Origin: Pseudomonas sp. KU26590
Lineage (GTDB): Bacteria; Pseudomonadota; Gammaproteobacteria; Pseudomonadales; Pseudomonadaceae
DNA length: 64,000 nt
NCBI RefSeq assembly: GCF_026153515.1
Contig: NZ_CP110644.1
Location: forward strand, 2,323,501-2,387,500
Reading direction: 5' to 3'
The position numbers and the translations under genes are program-made. This document shows positions 53,077 to 61,962 of the stretch, in pieces (within the stretch, counting starts at the first letter, position 1; every line of letters begins with the position of its first letter). The notes under the pieces are model-generated. The model was not told the DNA's origin. It did not search any database and saw only the letters and a program-made list of their open reading frames with translations.

Positions 53077-54708
53077 CTAAACCCGAAACTGCCGCAACAA
53101 CCCGTTCAGCTGTTCACTCAACCCCTTGAGCTGATTGCTCGCTGCGCTGGACTGTTCCGCCGCCACCGCGGTGCTCTGGGACAGTTGCGCCGCCTGGGTG
53201 ACGTTCTGGTTGATGTCTTCCACCACGTGGGATTGCTCAAGGGTCGCGCTGGCGATGGAGGCGTTGAGGCCGTTGAGGTTGCGCAGTGCCTGGCTGATCG
53301 AGGTCAGGCTCTGGCCGGCGAGGTTGGCCTGTTCAATGGTCAGTTGCGAGGAACGACTGCTGTCGGCGATCACTTTCACCGCAGCGTCCGAATGGGCTTG
53401 CAGGCGCTCGATCATCGTCTGGATTTCTGCGGTGGATTTCTGCGTGCGCTGGGCCAGCAGGCGCACTTCGTCTGCGACCACGGCGAAGCCACGGCCCTGA
53501 TCACCGGCGCGGGCGGCTTCGATGGCGGCGTTCAGGGCGAGCAGGTTGGTCTGGTCGGCAATCGAGCTGATCACCTCCAACACACCGCCGATCTGCGTGC
53601 TTTCGCTGGCCAGCGTGCGAATCACTTCCACAGCCTGATCGATGGTCCCCGACAGGTGCCCGATCTGCTCCAGGCTGCTGTCGATGTTGGCCTGACCCTG
53701 CTGCGCCTGGGATTCGGCGTTGCGCATCTCGCTGGCGGCGTGCTCGGCGTTCTTCGCCACGTCCTGCACGCCGTAAGTGACTTCATTGACGGCGGTGGCC
53801 ACCTGTTCCATCTGCAACGACTGCTGCTGACTGCGCTCCTGGGCCTGAATGGCATTGCTGCCCAGCTCACTCGACGCCTGACCGAGACCGACCGCAGACG
53901 ACTGCAACTCACTGACCACCCGCCGAAGCTTGGCGGTGAACGCGTTGAAATGCCGGGCCAGTTGCGTGACCTCGTCGTTGCCCTCGGTTGCCAAGGTGCG
54001 GGTCAGGTCGCTTTCGCCGCTGGCAATATTGGCCATCGCCTCGACGGTGGTTTTAAGCGGGCCAGCGATGCTGCGGGCAATCAGAATCAGCACAAGCGCC
54101 ATCACCAGAATGATGCCGGCACTGATCGACAGCGCCTTGACGACTTGCTTGTAGAACTCGGCCTGCACGTCATCGATGTAAACGCCGGAGCCGATGATCC
54201 AGCCCCACGGTGCGAACAGCGAGATGTACGAAGTCTTGCCGACCGCGTCAGTGGCGCCGGGCTTGGGCCAGCGGTAGTTGACCATGCCGGCGCCTTTGGC
54301 TTTGGCCAGCGTGACCATTTCATTGAAGACCTGAAAGCCGTCCGGGTCTTTGATGGCGGAAAGGTCCTGGCCAACCAACTTGGGATTGGCCGGGTGCATG
54401 ATCATCACCGGGCGCAGGTCGTTGATCCAGAAGTAGTCGGTCTGGTTGTAGCGCAGCCCGCGAATGGCATCCATCGCCTGCTGCTGCGCCTGCTCGCGGG
54501 TCAGGGTGCCGGCGGTTTCCAGGCCATGGTAGTAATCGAGCAGGCCACTGGCGGTCTGCACCACGTGCATGGTCTTGACGGTTTTGGCTTCGTACAGATC
54601 GTCGTGGATCTGCTTGAGCATCGCCCCCGCCAGCGTAAACAGCATCACTACCGCGACGATGAGAATCAGCCACAAGCGCTTGCTGATCGAGAGATTGCGC
54701 ATATTCAT
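53077..54708 (-). CDS. Methyl-accepting chemotaxis protein with single-Cache sensor
   Basis: 543 residues from ATG 54708 (GGAG 8 bases upstream; the GTG at 54717 overlaps that site). Membrane helix 1 is ~10-30 ([20 protein letters not shown]). The periplasmic sCache_2-type domain (~35-185) has [20 protein letters not shown] and YRWPKPG, ending [15 protein letters not shown]. Then come TM2, HAMP ([20 protein letters not shown]) and the signalling hairpin, with [24 protein letters not shown] tip ([20 protein letters not shown]). It has no C-terminal CheR tether. The ligand is unknown; related receptors sense organic acids. Confidence 0.93.
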   Translation of the reverse strand: MNMRNLSISKRLWLILIVAVVMLFTLAGAMLKQIHDDLYEAKTVKTMHVVQTASGLLDYYHGLETAGTLTREQAQQQAMDAIRGLRYNQTDYFWINDLRPVMIMHPANPKLVGQDLSAIKDPDGFQVFNEMVTLAKAKGAGMVNYRWPKPGATDAVGKTSYISLFAPWGWIIGSGVYIDDVQAEFYKQVVKALSISAGIILVMALVLILIARSIAGPLKTTVEAMANIASGESDLTRTLATEGNDEVTQLARHFNAFTAKLRRVVSELQSSAVGLGQASSELGSNAIQAQERSQQQSLQMEQVATAVNEVTYGVQDVAKNAEHAASEMRNAESQAQQGQANIDSSLEQIGHLSGTIDQAVEVIRTLASESTQIGGVLEVISSIADQTNLLALNAAIEAARAGDQGRGFAVVADEVRLLAQRTQKSTAEIQTMIERLQAHSDAAVKVIADSSRSSQLTIEQANLAGQSLTSISQALRNLNGLNASIASATLEQSHVVEDINQNVTQAAQLSQSTAVAAEQSSAASNQLKGLSEQLNGLLRQFRV

Positions 54709-54961
54709 GATCGTCACTCCGTTTCTTTGTTCTTTTTATTGGGCCAGGCTTAGGGGTAGCGCGCCGGGCAAACCGGGTGCGCAACAGCGGATCGATGACC
54801 GTCGAACGACAGACAGAGGATGCGGTGTCATTAAGCATCTCGGCCTGACGGTTATAAACCTGAGTGTGGGCGCAAGTTACGGACACAGGTATAGCGAAAG
54901 GCTTACACGCTCTGAGGAACTTGGCTCTAGGCTGAAACACCTCGGCGCGGTACATTGGATC

Positions 54962-55077
54962 CATCAACTGCAGCAACGGACCGCTGCAGGATCAAGGATG
55001 ATCGACCGTTGCCAGGCATTGGCGGCCAACAGGAAGTTGGACGGTGTTGCACAAACCCGCTTCGGCGGGTTTTTTTA
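54962..55077 (+). ncRNA. Candidate Rsm-type (RsmX/Y/Z, CsrB-like) regulatory RNA
   Basis: A ~116-nt region bounded by a probable -10 (TACATT at 54951) and an intrinsic terminator (ACCCGC-TTCG-GCGGGT with T-run, 55055-55077). It contains three hairpins with GGA in the loop: CTGCAGC-AACGGACC-GCTGCAG (54968-54989), GATC-AAGGAT-GATC (54990-55003) and CCAAC-AGGAA-GTTGG (55026-55040). Two more GGA triplets lie outside loops. This is how Rsm RNAs bind and titrate RsmA/RsmE. CTTACA at 54902 matches one half of the GacA box TGTAAG-N6-CTTACA; the other half is poor. Length is close to RsmX. The start is estimated. Confidence 0.72.
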
Positions 55078-55264
55078 TTGCCTGCGATTTGGTGAAGGAC
55101 CTTTCGACTGCATTTATTTACCGAATCTGTACGACGTTTCGACCAAATGTTGTTTCCCAATGGAATTTCCGGCGCTCGCGCCGCTCACAGTACGGACTAC
55201 ACCCGAGTCCAGGACAGGGCCGGCCGGGCAGGCATGGGAAATAATTATTGTGGATGTGGCGCAA

Positions 55265-55663
55265 ATGGCAGCAGACGTACCAAACATGGGACTCATTCTG
55301 GTGGTTGAGGACGAGGAAATCATTCGTGAGTTCGTGTGCGAGATCCTCGAGGATGAAGGCTTTACCACCCATGCGCTGGAGACGGCAGACGAGGCGGCGA
55401 ATTACCTCGAGAGCAGCTCGGCCGACGTGGCGCTCCTTCTGACCGATATCCTCATGCCGGGCACCTTGAACGGTGCAGACCTTGCGAACCTGTCGCGCAA
55501 CAAGTATCCGCACATCCCGATTCTGATCATGTCAGGTCACGAGACACCGGAGAGCTCTGGCGTCGTACATCCGGTGGTGTTCATTCGCAAACCCTGGAGC
55601 TTCGGCCAGCTTTTACAGGGCGTGAACAGGGCCTTGGGCTACGACAAAGACGAAAGCCTGTGA
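55265..55663 (+). CDS. Single-domain response regulator
   Basis: 132 residues from ATG 55265; ATG 55286 (MGLILVVEDEEIIREFVCEI) and GTG 55250 are alternatives. A receiver domain only: acidic pocket EDEE, phospho-acceptor Asp in LLLTDILMPGTLNGADL, Ser/Thr in LIMSGHE and Lys in FIRKPWSFGQL. It has no output domain. It lies ~190 bp after the Rsm-like RNA terminator and head-on to the TetR gene; its partner kinase is not in the window. Confidence 0.85.
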   Translation: MAADVPNMGLILVVEDEEIIREFVCEILEDEGFTTHALETADEAANYLESSSADVALLLTDILMPGTLNGADLANLSRNKYPHIPILIMSGHETPESSGVVHPVVFIRKPWSFGQLLQGVNRALGYDKDESL

Positions 55664-55666
55664 CCC

Positions 55667-56275
55667 TCAGCGGTCCGGCTCGCACCCTTTAAGCACCAGC
55701 CGGATAATGGTCTGGGCGGCCGCTTCGTAATCAGCGTCGTCCAGGGTCGCTTTACCCGTCACTGTAGAAATCTGCCAGTCGAAATCGGCGTAGGTCTGGG
55801 TGGCGGCCCAGATGCTGAACATCAGATGATGGGGGTCGATGGGCGCGATCAGGCCGTCATCGATCCAGCCCTGGATGCACTCGATGTTGTGCCTGGCCTG
55901 GCCATTGAGCTGTTCAACTTGTTCGGACGTCAGATGCGGCGCGCCGTGCATGATCTCGCTGGCGAACACCTTTGAAGCGAAGGGCAGGTCGCGGGAGATG
56001 CGGATCTTCGAGCGAATGTAGCTCGTGAGCACTTCTGCCGGCACACCCTCACGATTGAACGGCGTCGATGCCTGCATGATCGGCTCGATGATGCTTTCGA
56101 GCACCTCGCGGTACAGGTTGTCCTTCGATTTGAAGTAGTAATAGACGTTGGGCTTGGGCACACCCGCCTTGGCGGCGATGTCGCTGGTCTTGCTGGCGGC
56201 GAATCCCTTGTCGGCAAATTCTTCACTGGCTGCGCGCAGGATCAGTTCTTTGTTGCGCTCGCGGATGCTGCTCAT
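55667..56275 (-). CDS. TetR-family regulator, RutR-like
   Basis: 202 residues from ATG 56275 (MSSIRERNKELILRAASEEF); the longer open frame upstream is not needed. The TetR helix-turn-helix is FAASKTSDIAAKAGVPKPNV followed by YYYFKSKDNLYREV. The C-terminal domain (RSKIRISRDLPFASKVFASE, EIMHGAPHLTSEQVEQLNGQ, GLIAPIDPHHLMFSIWAATQ) resembles E. coli RutR, which senses uracil and controls pyrimidine and purine catabolism. The neighbouring nucleobase permease and urate genes fit that theme, but its targets are not shown. Confidence 0.85.
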   Translation of the reverse strand: MSSIRERNKELILRAASEEFADKGFAASKTSDIAAKAGVPKPNVYYYFKSKDNLYREVLESIIEPIMQASTPFNREGVPAEVLTSYIRSKIRISRDLPFASKVFASEIMHGAPHLTSEQVEQLNGQARHNIECIQGWIDDGLIAPIDPHHLMFSIWAATQTYADFDWQISTVTGKATLDDADYEAAAQTIIRLVLKGCEPDR

Positions 56276-56528
56276 AAACCGGTATGTCCTTGCCTGCTCG
56301 GCGGTGGCGAATGTTAGCACCGGCCTCGCGGCAGGCTCAACATTGCCACTCCCACGCAACGACATCCCTTTCCCGCACCGGCTTGTCACTGTCGCGACCG
56401 CGCGCCAGTGGTATTGTGTGGCGGATGGCTGTACCGAGAGTAGTACCGGGAGCATTAGCAGAGCAGCACGATCAGAACTGGCGCCTTATCAAGGCTGAAC
56501 GCGTATTCGGTGGCGAGGTGTTGGCAGC

Positions 56529-56753
56529 ATGAACAGCCCATTGTTTTCCAGCGTCGTTGCGTATGCCCAGCATTGCGAGCGGCAGCTGGTGGAAATCCTG
56601 CATCGCCGGCCGACCCTCGACCGGCAGCAGGTCATGACCTGGGTCGACGAGCAGAGTCATGCGATGAAGGACCGTGATCCCCTCGACCTGTTGCGCTCGC
56701 TGAATGCGAGGGTGCGAGCGGGCAAGCCGCTGCCGTGGGAAGGGCATTCCTGA
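56529..56753 (+). CDS. Small hypothetical protein
   Basis: 74 residues (YAQHCERQLVEILHRRPTLD, RQQVMTWVDEQSHAMKDRDP, LDLLRSLNARVRAGKPLPWE). Mostly helical, no signal peptide or membrane segment, no family that I recognise. GAGG about 10 bases upstream could serve as ribosome site. Divergent from the TetR gene. GC-rich third positions support coding. The 253-bp gap upstream contains no other feature that I can identify. Confidence 0.55.
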   Translation: MNSPLFSSVVAYAQHCERQLVEILHRRPTLDRQQVMTWVDEQSHAMKDRDPLDLLRSLNARVRAGKPLPWEGHS

Positions 56754-56866
56754 GCGGGTGACCCTCGCCGCGTTTGCCTGTGACCGTTGAACATCAGCCT
56801 GGGTAGCGATGGCTGAAGTGCTTCAGTACCAGGCAAGCGCGCTTTATTTCTATCTGCCGATTGCCC

Positions 56867-57625
56867 TTACTTGTCGCTGATCGCCGCAAAGGCCGGCGCG
56901 GGCTTGCGGTTGTAATACATGGCGGCGCCCACCAGCAGCACCAGAATGCCCAGCAGTACCATCGAAGAACCCACCGTGCCGAAGTCCAGCCCGCCTTTTT
57001 CATGGGGTTTGGTCAGCACGTCGCCCAACGTTGCGCCGAACGGGCGAGTCAGCACGAAGGCGATCCAGAACAACGCCACCGACGACAACCGGGTGGTGTA
57101 GTGAAGCAACACGACCACGGCAATCGCCGAGCCGATCAGCAGTGCCCCGCCCATGAAGCCCAACCCCGAGTCATCCGCCAGGAAGTCGCCCAGCGCCGTG
57201 CCCAGGGTGTTCGAGAACAGGATCGCGAACCAGTAGAACAGCTCGGCTTTCAGCGTCGTGACGCGGCTCACCGACAACGACCGTTCGCTCCAGTACCAGG
57301 CTGAGAAGATCGCCAGCAGGATCGCCACGAGAATGGCCGAACCCGCCGCGTAACCGAGCCCCAGCGTGCGGTCCATGAAGTCGGACATGGTGGTGCCCGC
57401 CGTGCTGGTGGAAAGAATCACCAACCAGTACAGCGCCGGGTTGTAGCGTTTGGAGGCCAGTTGCGTGATGAGCGTGACGACAAACACGCTGATTAAAATA
57501 AGGGAGCTGATCAGATAGCCAACGTCGAGGGTCATTGACAGCAAGTCGCCTGCTGTTTCGCCTAACGTGGTGGCACAGATTTTCATGACCCAGAACGCGA
57601 GCGTGATCTGCGGAAGTTTGTTCAT
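56867..57625 (-). CDS. Multi-pass membrane protein with four internal repeats (COG4705-like)
   Basis: 252 residues, about seven to eight membrane segments. The protein has four repeats of a glycine-aspartate motif: GETAGDLLSMTLDVGY (~22), GTTMSDFMDRTLGLGY (~77), GTALGDFLADDSGLGF (~141) and GATLGDVLTKPHEKGGLDFG (~197). Each ends one hydrophobic segment and begins the next. It resembles uncharacterised membrane-anchored proteins of COG4705. The repeated Asp in the membrane boundary suggests an ion or small-molecule carrier; this is inference. Confidence 0.8.
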   Translation of the reverse strand: MNKLPQITLAFWVMKICATTLGETAGDLLSMTLDVGYLISSLILISVFVVTLITQLASKRYNPALYWLVILSTSTAGTTMSDFMDRTLGLGYAAGSAILVAILLAIFSAWYWSERSLSVSRVTTLKAELFYWFAILFSNTLGTALGDFLADDSGLGFMGGALLIGSAIAVVVLLHYTTRLSSVALFWIAFVLTRPFGATLGDVLTKPHEKGGLDFGTVGSSMVLLGILVLLVGAAMYYNRKPAPAFAAISDK

Positions 57626-57749
57626 TGTGATTACCGGGTGGTTCAGACAGGGAGGTTCGAGTGTCTGCCCGACAGTGGCCGACGGTGCCTATCATCCCGG
57701 AGCGGAAGTTAAAAATCGGTCGTATGAAAATGAAAAGCGCATGAATTGA

Positions 57750-57768
57750 CCGGAGCGCAATGCTCCGG
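57750..57768. terminator. Perfect stem-loop downstream of the Tsx-like gene
   Basis: CCGGAGC-GCAAT-GCTCCGG, a 7-bp stem 68 bp beyond the minus-strand Tsx-like stop, without a clear T-run on that strand. Confidence 0.4.
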
Positions 57769-57835
57769 ACATTCTGCAGTAAGTCCGTCAGGTGAACTGC
57801 TTGCGAAGGCGCTTGCTAGCACCGTCCCGAAGCGA

Positions 57836-58624
57836 TCAGAAGAAGACTTTCACCAGCAAACTGGCGGTGTTCTGGTCGGTGTCAAAGGAGCGCGTGTCGT
57901 TGATCCCGTACTTGTTGCTCCAGTAGTCGTACTCGACGCCCACGTACAACTGTCGGTCCGGAAGATTAAGCGCCTTGCCCAAGTCGTACTTGATCTGCGG
58001 GTTGAAGTGCAGGTTGGAGTGGTAATCGCCCTTGCTGTTGGACTGCTTGTTGTCCACGACCCAGTCCATGAAACCGTCGATAAGAATGTCGGACTTGCCC
58101 ACTGGAATCGTGTAAGACCAGACCGGGGTGATCTGCCAGGCGCCGTAACCGGCGCGGTGGCCGTCGGTGTAGCGCTTGTAGAAGTTCAGCTGGAAGTAAT
58201 CGAAGCCGGGGATCTTCAAGTCAAAACCGGGGCCGATCAGGTACGACTCGACATCGCCTTCGCCGAACTCGTAAGTGGTTGCCAGCAACACGTCAGTGAT
58301 CGGGCCGAGCTGAAATTTTTGATCGAAGATCTTGCCCATGGACAGGCGAGGGGAGATTTCCCCGTACGTCGAGGCGTTGCCCAGGCCGCCGTCTTTCTTG
58401 CCGTTGTAGTTGATGTAATCGAGGAAGACGAAGTTGTCGCCGTATTTCCAGCCATCGGCATGTTCGTAGGTGAACGTCTGCTGGTTCTCAGGGTTCACGG
58501 CGAAGTTTTTGCCGTAGAGATAAGTCAGGCTGTTGCTCTGCCACTGCAGCAGATCACCCGACATGGCCGGCGCAGCGGCAAGCAGACTACTGGCGGCCAT
58601 CAGGCTGGAAAGCGTGCGGTTCAT
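57836..58624 (-). CDS. Tsx-like nucleoside-specific outer membrane channel
   Basis: 262 residues. A signal peptide (LMAASSLLAAAPAMSGD) is followed by a 12-strand-type barrel with Tsx features: WQSNSLTYLYGKNFAVNPEN, TYEHADGWKYGDNFVFLDYI, LSMGKIFDQKFQLGPITDVL, ending in the outer-membrane signature ASLLVKVFF. Tsx proteins pass nucleosides and related compounds. Adjacent to a nucleobase permease gene, consistent with purine uptake. The 358-bp gap upstream holds a palindromic site at 58696. Confidence 0.88.
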   Translation of the reverse strand: MNRTLSSLMAASSLLAAAPAMSGDLLQWQSNSLTYLYGKNFAVNPENQQTFTYEHADGWKYGDNFVFLDYINYNGKKDGGLGNASTYGEISPRLSMGKIFDQKFQLGPITDVLLATTYEFGEGDVESYLIGPGFDLKIPGFDYFQLNFYKRYTDGHRAGYGAWQITPVWSYTIPVGKSDILIDGFMDWVVDNKQSNSKGDYHSNLHFNPQIKYDLGKALNLPDRQLYVGVEYDYWSNKYGINDTRSFDTDQNTASLLVKVFF

Positions 58625-58695
58625 GTAAATACTCCCTTGGATTGACGTCGTGGTTTTTTGCGAACTGACGCTCTGTTATGGCGCCTTGGTTTTAA

Positions 58696-58720
58696 CTGAC
58701 TAAGTTGTCTGTTTGGTCAG
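58696..58720. promoter_or_regulatory. Palindromic operator candidate before the Tsx-like gene
   Basis: CTGACTAA and TTTGGTCAG form an imperfect dyad (7 of 9) around ~8 bases, 72 bp upstream of the Tsx-like start. TGGTCA arms resemble RutR half-sites (TTGACCA/TGGTCAA), but the spacing is wider than the E. coli consensus. Confidence 0.35.
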
Positions 58721-58982
58721 CTTCGAGTGGATAGCAAGAGCTGAGCCAACACCTTGAAAAAAGACAAAAAAGCCCTGTCGGCTGTTTAAATAACAGTCGA
58801 TGGGTCGATTTATCGATGCCGTTTGGAAGATGCACGGGCTGATCGGAGAGTTGTCCGGTCAGTCAGGTTAGTTGCAGTGTTGTTATTGGACTGAATTCGA
58901 GCGGCGGCGGAGGATACTGACTCGCGCAGCCGGGCTCAAGTGCTCTGTCACAGAGCACTCCCGTCGAAAACAGGGCAACCCC

Positions 58983-60338
58983 TCAGTGTGAGTGCAGCGG
59001 CCCGGCCATCGCATCGCGTCCGGCACCGCCGAGGACGTTGAACAGCAGGTTCAGCAACACGGCGCTCAACGTCGCCATGGCGATGCCGCTGTGGGTGATC
59101 GGGCCCATCCACTGTGGCAGCTGGCTGAAGAACTCCGGGCGCACCACCGGGATCAGGCCCATGCCGATGCTCACCGCGACCAGCAGCTGGTTACGCCGAT
59201 CAGCGATGTCCGCTTCCTGGAGGATCTTGATCCCGGTGGCGGCGACCATGCCGAACATGGCGATGGCCGCGCCGCCCAGTACGGCAGGCGGAATCGAGGC
59301 CACCAGATACGCCGCTTTCGGCAACAGGCTGAGCACGATGAGAAAACCGCCCGCGACGATGGTCACCGAGCGGCAGCGCACGCCGGTCATCTGCACCAGG
59401 CCGATGTTCTGCGCAAATGAGGAATGGGTGAAGGTGTTGAGAAAGCCCGCAAGAAACGAGGCGGCGGCGTCGCACAGCAGCCCCCGGCGCAACATGCCGG
59501 GCGTGACGTCGCGGTCGGTGATCTTGCCCAAGGCGAGGAACATCCCCGTGGATTCGACAAAGATAATCACCACCACCAGGCACATGGACAGGATCGGCGC
59601 GAGGCTGAATTGCGGCATGCCGAAGTGCAGGGGCGTGACCGCCTTCAGCCATTCGGCCTGACCCAGACCACTCAGGTCGACCATGCCGATGAAGCCGGAG
59701 AGGATGTAGCCCAGGCCCATGCCGATCAGCACCGAGATATTCACCCAGAACCCGCGCATGAAGCGGTTGATCAGCAGGATGGTCAGCAACACCAGCGCGG
59801 CAACGCCGAGGTAGGCCGGGTCGCCGAAGCTCACTGCCTTGCTGCCGCCCCCCGCCCAGTTGACCGCCACCGGGAACAGCGACAGGCCAATCGAGGTGAT
59901 CACGGTGCCGGTCACCAGCGGCGGAAAGAAGCGCACGATTTTTGACATGAACGGGGCGATCAGCATGCCGAAGAAGCCCGCCGCGATGGTCGCGCCGAAG
60001 ATGCCTGGCAGGCCGACGCCGCTCATCCCGGCCATCGCCACCATGCTGCCGACGGCGGCAAAACTGGCGCCCATCATGATCGGCATGCGAATGCCCAGCG
60101 GGCCGATGCCAAGGGATTGCACCACCGTGGCAATGCCGGCGACCAGCAGGTCGGCGTTGATCAGAAAGGCGATGTCTTCCCGTGAAAGCCCGGCGGCCTG
60201 GCCGATGATCAGCGGCACTGCAACGGCACCGCCGTACATCAACAGGACGTGTTGCAGGCCCACCAGAATCAGTTGCAGCAAGGGCAGGGGCTGTCGTGGT
60301 GGCGCGGCAGGGATGCGCGCGTGAGTTGACTCTGACAT
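58983..60338 (-). CDS. NCS2-family nucleobase permease (uracil-xanthine/urate type)
   Basis: 451 residues from ATG 60338 (GAGG six bases upstream; an ATG 12 bases earlier lies at that site). About 14 membrane segments. NCS2/NAT hallmarks are LQHVLLMYGGAVAVPLIIGQ, VIIFVESTGMFLALGKITDR and the signature SSFAQNIGLVQMTGV. Close to xanthine/uric acid permeases; with puuD and the ureide genes nearby, urate or xanthine is the likely substrate. Confidence 0.92.
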   Translation of the reverse strand: MSESTHARIPAAPPRQPLPLLQLILVGLQHVLLMYGGAVAVPLIIGQAAGLSREDIAFLINADLLVAGIATVVQSLGIGPLGIRMPIMMGASFAAVGSMVAMAGMSGVGLPGIFGATIAAGFFGMLIAPFMSKIVRFFPPLVTGTVITSIGLSLFPVAVNWAGGGSKAVSFGDPAYLGVAALVLLTILLINRFMRGFWVNISVLIGMGLGYILSGFIGMVDLSGLGQAEWLKAVTPLHFGMPQFSLAPILSMCLVVVIIFVESTGMFLALGKITDRDVTPGMLRRGLLCDAAASFLAGFLNTFTHSSFAQNIGLVQMTGVRCRSVTIVAGGFLIVLSLLPKAAYLVASIPPAVLGGAAIAMFGMVAATGIKILQEADIADRRNQLLVAVSIGMGLIPVVRPEFFSQLPQWMGPITHSGIAMATLSAVLLNLLFNVLGGAGRDAMAGPLHSH

Positions 60339-60424
60339 GCAACACCTCATTGTTTTTATTTTATGAGTACGCCCGGTGCGGCAGGGCGGTGGAACGCTAA
60401 CGTCGGGGGGATTGATACGATCCC

Positions 60425-60530
60425 TGTAGGAGCGCGCTTGCCCGCGAATGCATCTCGTCAGTCAGCACAGGCTTAGCTGACCCACCTCATTCGCGGGCAA
60501 GGTGGAGCGCCACCCCGGTCGCTCCTACAG
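60425..60530. repeat. Asymmetric REP pair
   Basis: A GTAGGAGCGCGCTTGCCCGC copy at the left faces a variant carrying GGTGGAGCGCCACCCCGGTC at the right. The same variant arm occurs twice in the array at 39.2-39.6 kb. It fills the 227-bp gap between puuD and the permease gene. Confidence 0.85.
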
Positions 60531-60565
60531 GAGATTCATTTGTTCATGAACCTGCGGCCAGTCAG

Positions 60566-61915
60566 TCAGTTCGTCTGCGCCCCTCCATCGATCCATTGCC
60601 CCAGCAGGTCACGTTCCTGTTGGGTCATCTGGGTGATGTTGCCCAGCGGCATGATCTGCGCGGTCACGGCCTGGGCCTGGATGCGCGGGGCCAGTTGCTG
60701 GATCTGCTGCGGGGTGTCGAACATGATCCCGGCCGGCGCGCTGCTGAACAGCGGGCTGGTGGGCTTGGCGGAATGGCAGACGGTGCAGCGTTCCTGAATC
60801 ACGCTGTGGACCTTCTCGAAATCCACGCCGCCGGTGCTGGCCTGCGCCGGTTGGGCGGCAGCCGGTGCGGCAGGTGCAGGTGCAGGCGCAGGCACAGGCA
60901 CAGCTTCAACAGGCGCTGGCGCCACGTCAGGCTTCGGCTCGTCGGCGCGATGCCCTCCGATGGCTGTGCCCGGCAGTGGCTGGTACTGGATGTTCGCCGC
61001 CACGTCCGGGCCGCGCGACATTGGCGCCGGGCCGGTGACGTACGCCAGGCACATCATCCCCAGCGCACCAACCGGCAGGGCCCAGGCGTATTTGTGGCTG
61101 TTGTGACGGGTGTTGAAGTAGTGACGCACCAGCACCGCACACACCGCGATCCCGGCCAGGATCAGCCAGTTGTACTGACTGCCGTAGGTGCTCGGGAAGT
61201 GGTTGCTGATCATGATGAACAGCACCGGCAGGGTGAAGTAATTGTTGTGCCGCGAACGCAGCAATCCTTTGGCGGGCAGCGACGGATCCGGCGTGCGGTT
61301 CTCGGCGATGGCGGCGACCAATGCTCGCTGGGCCGGCATGATGATGCGCAGCACGTTGCCGACCATGATCGTGCCGATGATTGCACCCGTGTGCAGGTAA
61401 GCCGCACGGCCACTGAACACCTGGCTGAAGCCGAAGCACGCCGCGATGATCAGCACGAACAGAACCAGGCCCAGCAGGGCAGGGCGCTTGCCCAGCGGCG
61501 AATCACACAGGATGTCGTAGATCGTCCAACTGGCGATCAATGAGCCGACGCCGATGGCGATGCCTGCGCCGCCGCTCAGCGTGCTGCCGGGTGCCAGCAG
61601 GTACAGCGTGGGGTTGGAATAGAACACGATGCACAGCAACGCGACGCCCGACATCCAGGTCCAGTAGGCTTCCCATTTGAACCAGTGCAGGTCGTCCGGC
61701 ATGGTGGGCGGGGCCAGCTTGTACTTTTCCAGGTGGTAAATACCGCCGCCGTGAATCGCCCAGAGGTCGCCCGACAGACCGTCACGAGGGTTGGCGCGGT
61801 TAAGGTTGTTCTCCAGCCAGACGAAATAAAAGGACGCGCCGATCCAGGCGATCCCGACGATCATGTGAATCCAGCGCACGCCCAGATTCAGCCATTCCAT
61901 CAGATGTGCAGCCAC
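60566..61915 (-). CDS. puuD: PuuD, membrane urate hydroxylase with cytochrome c domain
   Basis: 449 residues. An N-terminal eight-helix membrane domain (Urate_ox_N; GVRWIHMIVGIAWIGASFYF, DLWAIHGGGIYHLEKYKLAP, KWEAYWTWMSGVALL) contains several conserved His. A Pro/Ala linker (~345-370) leads to a C-terminal cytochrome c domain with heme site CTVCH and a distal Met in AQIMPLGN. It oxidises urate to 5-hydroxyisourate and passes electrons to the respiratory chain. The heme requires the Ccm system encoded 12 kb away. Confidence 0.94.
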   Translation of the reverse strand: MAAHLMEWLNLGVRWIHMIVGIAWIGASFYFVWLENNLNRANPRDGLSGDLWAIHGGGIYHLEKYKLAPPTMPDDLHWFKWEAYWTWMSGVALLCIVFYSNPTLYLLAPGSTLSGGAGIAIGVGSLIASWTIYDILCDSPLGKRPALLGLVLFVLIIAACFGFSQVFSGRAAYLHTGAIIGTIMVGNVLRIIMPAQRALVAAIAENRTPDPSLPAKGLLRSRHNNYFTLPVLFIMISNHFPSTYGSQYNWLILAGIAVCAVLVRHYFNTRHNSHKYAWALPVGALGMMCLAYVTGPAPMSRGPDVAANIQYQPLPGTAIGGHRADEPKPDVAPAPVEAVPVPAPAPAPAAPAAAQPAQASTGGVDFEKVHSVIQERCTVCHSAKPTSPLFSSAPAGIMFDTPQQIQQLAPRIQAQAVTAQIMPLGNITQMTQQERDLLGQWIDGGAQTN

Positions 61916-61962
61916 AGTCTTACCCTTTGCCTTCCACCCCTTAACGGGTGGTCAGACCCTTC

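Noticed and set aside
54569..55264. Upstream extension of the response regulator frame over the small RNA region
   Set aside because: It runs antisense through the chemoreceptor start and across a terminator, without receiver-domain sequence before residue ~235.
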